In this document: positions 58,758-64,000 of the stretch, one piece after another
Layout of the letters: every line of letters begins with the position of its first letter
Position numbering within the stretch: position 1 is the stretch's first letter
Assembly (NCBI RefSeq): GCF_032854445.1
Contig: NC_088295.1
Span: forward strand, 17,657,385 to 17,721,384
DNA: 64,000 nt
Direction: 5' to 3'
Source: Liolophura sinensis
Lineage: Eukaryota; Mollusca; Polyplacophora; Chitonida; Chitonidae
The notes under the pieces: model-generated
What the model saw: only the letters and a program-made list of their open reading frames with translations
Databases searched by the model: none
What the model was told of the DNA's origin: nothing
Made by a program: the position numbers and the translations under genes

Positions 58758-60863
58758 CTTTATTGATTGCTGTTCGCGACAACAGGTCAAGGCAACATAT
58801 CGAAATACAAGTTTAGGATTGTATAGTTATATCACAACAGGAAAAATATAGCAAGGACATAAATTACACGTACAACCTTTTTTCCATCTTTTTCAGAAAT
58901 GTATCCAAATGTTCATCACATAGCCTGGCCCTAACGCAAACGTCATTAACAGCTCATTTCACAATTCAACAGATAACTTCTTCAAAGAACCACAAAAAAC
59001 ATTGATTTATTGTTTATTATCGTTCCCACGGTTAGGAAGATCAACTGTTGGGCAGTAAACCAATGGGTCGAGCAGTGCTGCAGACATTTTTTTCAGAGGG
59101 AGTGCGATACTCCCGACATTCCAAGACAGGGATCCAGCTGAAAGGGACTGGAGAAAATCGAAAGACATACATGTGCATACGCCTACATGTACACATATAG
59201 GCCGGTACCGGTACACAGGTTGTTTCCTTTGCAGTTACGTATAGGACTACAACAAAATGAATGTACATGTAGATTGATCAGAATTTAAAACTTGTCATGA
59301 CATTCCAGAATATTCTTACTATCTTAACTCTGTCTAACGAGGAATGAATATGAATGACGTTACTAGGCCTTTATAGTTTTTACATCAAGCCGTGCGGGGT
59401 TTATTTCAAAAAAGTTACTCACTGACAACTTTACCTTTTCTTTGGTTGTGTTTTGATAGCAGGTCTAATGTTTAGTGACTACCCAAATGCGACAGGTTAA
59501 ACATTTCTTGACCTGTACACACGAACAACTGACATCGTGGGATCAAAACATAATACCGGTACGGTTGTTGATGTTGCTTTGTAGGCCTATGCTAAATCCA
59601 AATGTAGGCCTACTTTAGAGGACAAGAATTTATTATTTGTGCCTTAATTGTTGGCAGTATATAATATAAATCTGAAGTGTTTTCTGTGCATGTGTTACTA
59701 GCCGTTCTCGGCATAGTTATCTTCCATTGCATGACCTTCTCTCTTCAGAAATAACAGATACGTGTACACATCAGAAACTGCACACTCGACGATACTTAAA
59801 CGCAGCACACTTAATTAGCTGACGATCTGTGTAGAAATGAAACGAGACATTTGGAAATGATACTAGGATAATTGCATGCAACGGTAGCAAAACTTGCAGC
59901 ATAGTAACCCAAATTGCCATTTTTTAGCCCTTGATACATGTTCTTCATGACAAACACTAGAGAATGGCGCAAATGCAATTATCACAGTAGGCATTCTCCA
60001 CAACGGTGTGTTGTGGTATAGAAGCGTTTGATGTAGCTTTCAGTTCCTGAAAACTAACACGTCGTGGAGAAAGCTGAGCACATAAATCAACGTAGAGATC
60101 TTACTTTCGATTTTGACAGGGCTCTTTGCTTTAAATCTCGCATGTACGCTATAGATTCAAGAATTTAGGCCTGCACGCAAATCTTCAGTGCGCTCTGTTT
60201 TAATTTTAGACGTGCACCATCTAATTTTAAGCTCATTTACGCGTGCACGCTCCTTATCCATATCACTGTGGTCAAGATCAAATGGCATATACCTGCAGCC
60301 TGAGAACTTCGAAAGTATTCTTTATTTTCACCTTTTTGATGACTACCTAAGCACTAGATTGCTGTAAGATGGACCTACTAATGATTAGGAGCTGCTAAAT
60401 AAATGATTACGGTTACGGTCCTCAAAATAGCGTAATCGCCTTTTATAACCTTTCGAAATATAAAACTAAAACAATAATAAATGAAAAGAGGACTCCAAAC
60501 ATAATTAAACAATTATTATTAATTCAGTGTATGATCATTACAACCAAATCCTAACAAAACGGTGAAGAAGCCGTCACGAAAGGAAGCTAAGAGACCTATT
60601 TGACCAATACACACGGTCTATTCAATTAAACGCACTATGACTGAGTACTTGGGTGAAACTACTTCCGGAAAATTGTCAACATTTTTCATGACTCTCAGCC
60701 GATTCTCGCCAATAGACTCATAAAATGTGCTTACCTCATAATGGCTATTTACCCAGGCTTAGTTCTGCTTGCCTAAATAAAAGTTTTGAAATATACACGC
60801 TGCTGTTTATGTGCCTGTACATCAGGCCTACATCGCCCCATTCAAGCATTTCAAGTATATGTA
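58758..60863. other. Intergenic DNA, nothing recognised
   Basis: No gene, array or SINE seen. Short frames at 59007-59268 are low in support. Confidence 0.5.
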
Positions 60864-60978
60864 GTGAGTGAGTGAGTGCTTGGGGTTTAACGTCGTACTT
60901 GACAATTTTTCAGTCATATGACGACGAAGGAATCCTTAGAACGCATGTAATATGCCTCCTTGTTGCAGGACGGATTTC
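60864..60978 (-). mobile_element. SINE family 2, inverted, 5'-truncated, joined to minisatellite J
   Basis: GTGAGTGAGTGCTTGGGGTT, TTTTTCAGTCATATGACGAC, CCTCCTTGTTGCAGGACGG. The sequence changes to minisatellite J where the family 2 match ends. Confidence 0.85.
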
Positions 60979-60999
60979 CACCGTGTAATGAGTGAAATG

Positions 61000-61795
61000 A
61001 ACCACAAATCTGAAGAGCATAGCTATTGTGTCAAGTGTGAATAATATAACAATTGTGTCACACGTATGGAGAGTATAGCCACTGTGCCACGTGTGTGAAG
61101 AGTGTATCAATTGTTTCAAACGTCTGAAAAGTATTGCATTGTGTCACACATGTGAGGAGTATAGCAATTGAACCATACGTGTTAAGTGTATACCAATTGT
61201 ACCACAAGGGTGAAGATTATAGCAATTTTGTGTCACACTTGTGAAGAGCATAGCATTGTGCAGCACGTATGAAGAGTACAGCAACTGAACCACATTTGAA
61301 GAGTATAACATTGTGCCGCACGTGTGAAAGGTATAGCAATCGTACCACACGCATGAAGAGTATAGCAATTTTTGTGCCACGTGTGAGGAGCATAGCATTG
61401 TGCCGCAGGTATGAAGACTATCACAACTAAACCACACATTTGAAGAGTATAGCACTTGAATCACACATGCGAAGAATATAGATGTGCCACACGCGTGAAG
61501 AGTATAGCAATTGTACCACACGCATGAAGAGTACAGCAATCATACCACGTGTGTGAAGAGTATAGCAATTGTGCCACACGCAGATTATAGCCATCGTGTC
61601 ACGTGTGTGAAGAGTATAGCAATTGTGCCACACGCAGATTATAGCCATCGTGTCACGTGTGTGAAGAGTATAGCAATTGTGCCACGTGCAGAGTATAGCC
61701 ATCGTGTCACGTGTGTGAAGAGTATAGCAATTGTGTCAAACGTGTGAACAGTACAGCAATTGTGTCAGGCGTTTGAAGAGTATCGCAGCTGTTTC
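61000..61795. repeat. Minisatellite J, ~33-bp unit with CACGTG in many copies
   Basis: GTGTGAAGAGTATAGCAATT, GTGCCACA repeats for 0.8 kb; a 56-bp higher-order block is repeated at 61550-61730. At least seven copies contain the E-box core CACGTG. A few units differ by loss of short pieces. Confidence 0.9.
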
Positions 61796-62089
61796 TGAAT
61801 GTACCCGTATGTTTAATGTTAGTGGAGGAATGTGTTGATTTAAATAAATACTATGATACAAGGACATTTCAGCTATTCTGAAGAAACGAAGAGAAAATTC
61901 CTCTTTACTGCAACAATTGCAATAATTGCCAGATGTTTCAACTAATAGTGATGACAGCCATAAAGAAATATTGGGATTTTTAAATGATAACAAAACCGAC
62001 TTTTTGTAAATATACGTGTTTTTTCCATAAAATAAAAATATATCATACATGTTCTCCAAGTTCAGAATACTATATATCAATGGTATAGC

Positions 62090-62120
62090 TGATATATTCT
62101 TGGGTACGGCGTTACACCTA
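62090..62120 (+). mobile_element. SINE family 1 tail scrap
   Basis: GATATATTCTTGGGTACGGC followed by GTTACACC matches the end of the family. About 30 bp only. Confidence 0.4.
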
Positions 62121-62249
62121 TATCAGAAGCATTTCTCTACAAAAAAAATTGAGCACTCAACTTCACAGCTGCCAAAAATATGTAAAGTGTCAATCAAGTT
62201 CAACATCATCGAACAGTCACATCAGATAACATGACTTTATATGTGGAGA

Positions 62250-62830
62250 AAACATAAAAATTACATAAAGTTCAGATGAAAGAGTGTGACAAGTTAGTTG
62301 TAAATGTGGTCTTCAATGTCTTTTTCGATTTTTTGCTAAAGAGGGAAAACATACTTGAAAATATTTCTTGTACGGTGGGTGTTTAGGACCACCTTTTGCT
62401 ATAATAGTCTTTGAGTAATAATGTTTTACGTGAAGATATATATAACATATTTTAATGGATATATCTTAACTAGATATTCGGTCTTTTCAATTAACAAATG
62501 TGTGCAACCTGGATTTTGACCATATTTACATTTTTAATATATTCATTAATATTATCATAATTTACACTGAACTCATGTGTTTGGACATAAACAGCACATT
62601 TGCATTTAAATAAATATTTAGACAGGCATCACATCTTTATTTAGAACATTATTATTTTATGACGACATATACGAAGAGATGGTCCCTAAAACCCACCATA
62701 CAAAAATATTTTCAAACACCCTTTTATCCTGAAAGAAAAAATCCTAAAAAAAAAAAAGATTATGGCCATATTCGTAAATAAGTTTTCGCGTTCTTTCATC
62801 TGATTTTGGCATCATTTTATGTTTTTGTCT
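62250..62830. mobile_element. Long imperfect inverted repeat (foldback or long-TIR element)
   Basis: The left arm (62250 to about 62440) and right arm (about 62630-62830) are reverse complements over about 190 bp with scattered differences. Paired landmarks: CAGATGAAAGAGTGTGAC with AGATGAAAGAACGCGAAA, TTGAAAATATTTCTTGTACG with TTGAAAATATTTTTGTATGG, and GTAATAATGTTTTA with ATAATAATGTTCTA. The loop is about 190 bp. Exact ends and target duplication were not found. Confidence 0.75.
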
Positions 62831-62835
62831 CTTTC

Positions 62836-63890
62836 AAACAACCAACAACACAAAGAACGCAAAAGAGGCAGCCAAAAGCCATGTATTTGAAAAATGGCAT
62901 ATATGATAATTGAGCAAATATAGCTTCTGCTAAATAAAAGAATAAGCAGCTTTAATTTGTATACAAGAACACGCAACTTTGTGTACAAAAGTAATTGACT
63001 GTGTATAGGAGCAGTAAACTGTGTACAGGAACAAACAGCTAACAGCCTTGTATACAGACAGTACACCTTGCTGTATATGATACAGCAAGCACTAAAGCCG
63101 CTTTATCAGATCAAGATCAAGATTTATTCCGGGAATATCTGACTTATTATTGGATTCCTCATCCGCATTTGAGCTATTTCATCCAAAAGATATACTATGA
63201 CAGTTCAAAGTATTAACGAACATAAAATCCCACTTTGACAGAATTATAGAATTTCAGTAGCGAAATCACAGGTGAATCATATATTAGGGCATACGATTAT
63301 TGGTAACTATAAAATATATAAATACATACCTAAAAATATAAAATCTCAAGTGCAATAATGATTACCGTATAATCGATAACAATCAATCTACTTAATAATT
63401 TAAAATTAGTAAATGTATTCTTACACTGTAAATAGCTTTCTAAAATTCTCTTTCATGTACGTCAACAGCAGTATATAACTGATACGCAAACAGATTTCTG
63501 GACAGATTATATATATGCATAGATATCTTATTGCTGTGTCCAGCGTCCTTTCATAAGATTGGACACCTTGCATACAACCCATGGACGGAGAAGGACGTCC
63601 TATGGTTTCAGGGCTACCACGCCACCATATACAAGAGCCCCACAGCAATATATCCAATAAATAATGTGATTTTCAAGCAGTAGCTCATCGACGAAAATCG
63701 ACGAACAAGAATGGGGCAAGCGCCATTTCTAAGTTGTGTGCACACTGTGAAAACAATGTAGAAATGTAACGGCTGTTGGGGTTTAAATCAAAATCTTTCA
63801 AATCACATCTTTTGAGCCAAAACATAAATATATCATCTCTAGTTCTTGTGTTGTACAATATAACAATAAATACCTGTCAAAAATTTGGCT
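62836..63890. other. Intergenic AT-rich DNA
   Basis: A weak ~22-bp repetition (AACTGTGTACAGGAAC and variants) lies at 62965-63070. Otherwise nothing recognised. Confidence 0.45.
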
Positions 63891-63895
63891 ACTTG

Positions 63896-64000
63896 AGGCG
63901 CTAGCGCAGCGTAATCACCCAGGTGTCTCTCACCAATGCGGTCGCTGTGAGTTCACGTCCAGCTCATGCTGGCTTCCTCTCCGGCCATACGTGGGAAGGT
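63896..64000 (+). mobile_element. SINE family 1, cut by the window end
   Basis: GGCGCTAGCGCAGCGTAATC, CTCACCAATGCGGTCGCTGT, CCGGCCATACGTGGGAAGG. The first ~25 bp of the head are missing and the copy continues outside the window. Confidence 0.9.

Noticed and set aside
61000-61795. CRISPR-like array
   Set aside because: Units follow each other without unique spacers, and the window is plainly eukaryotic with spliced genes. It is a minisatellite.
1-64000. Retroviral, LTR, Polinton or other virus-like element
   Set aside because: Looked for reverse transcriptase, integrase, capsid-like and long terminal repeat signs; none was recognised in any frame.

Overview
This is a 64 kb piece of an animal nuclear genome. 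It has four spliced protein-coding loci with GT/AG introns, plus one terminal exon of a fifth gene that lies mostly outside the window. The rest is AT-rich intronic and intergenic DNA full of short interspersed elements (SINEs), small inverted-repeat elements and minisatellites. The SINE tail (CCACCATAATGCTGGCCGCCG..., ..GTATAAGTGAAATATTCTTG..) is of a kind I associate with molluscs, especially bivalves. I therefore favour a lophotrochozoan, most likely a mollusc, but this is an inference without database support.

Layout. Positions 884-1017 are the last coding exon of a cryptochrome whose body lies upstream of the window. A broken THAP-like exon lies antisense in its last intron. About 10 kb of non-coding DNA follows. 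A complete 11-exon Drosophila-type (type I) cryptochrome, 546 codons, runs from 11143 to 20716 (+). Its last exon is clearly homologous to the 884-1017 exon, so the window shows a tandem cryptochrome duplication. After a ~53-bp minisatellite comes BORCS5/myrlysin on the minus strand (25741 to 24134, 225 aa). ALKBH3 follows head-to-head on the plus strand (26958-35353, 7 exons, 287 aa). From 35.4 to 48.8 kb I see no convincing gene, only SINEs, a mosaic of repeats, a recent 230-bp duplication and a GC-rich hairpin cluster. A RASL11/RERG-like small GTPase with four exons lies at 48894-53486 (+); its frame is broken by three one-base changes in short A-runs although all splice sites are intact. 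The last 10 kb holds minisatellites, SINEs, two unrecognised open stretches and a long imperfect inverted repeat.

The genes do not form a pathway. Cryptochrome is a flavoprotein blue-light receptor of the circadian clock, BORCS5 is a lysosome-positioning subunit of BORC, ALKBH3 is a nucleic-acid demethylase, and the RASL11-like protein is a small GTPase. No viral or retroviral element was recognised.

The most notable observations are: (i) the exon-3 splice donor of the cryptochrome is embedded in a seven-copy tandem array whose 92-bp unit carries a perfect hairpin; (ii) a SINE with an exact target-site duplication sits 38 bp upstream of the last cryptochrome exon; (iii) the Ras-like gene is decaying while roughly 3.2 kb of other coding sequence here is intact; (iv) nested and shared small inverted-repeat elements and at least twelve unrelated minisatellites, several of which abut SINE breakpoints. 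I did not find a system I could call new with confidence. All coordinates and exon borders were read by eye.
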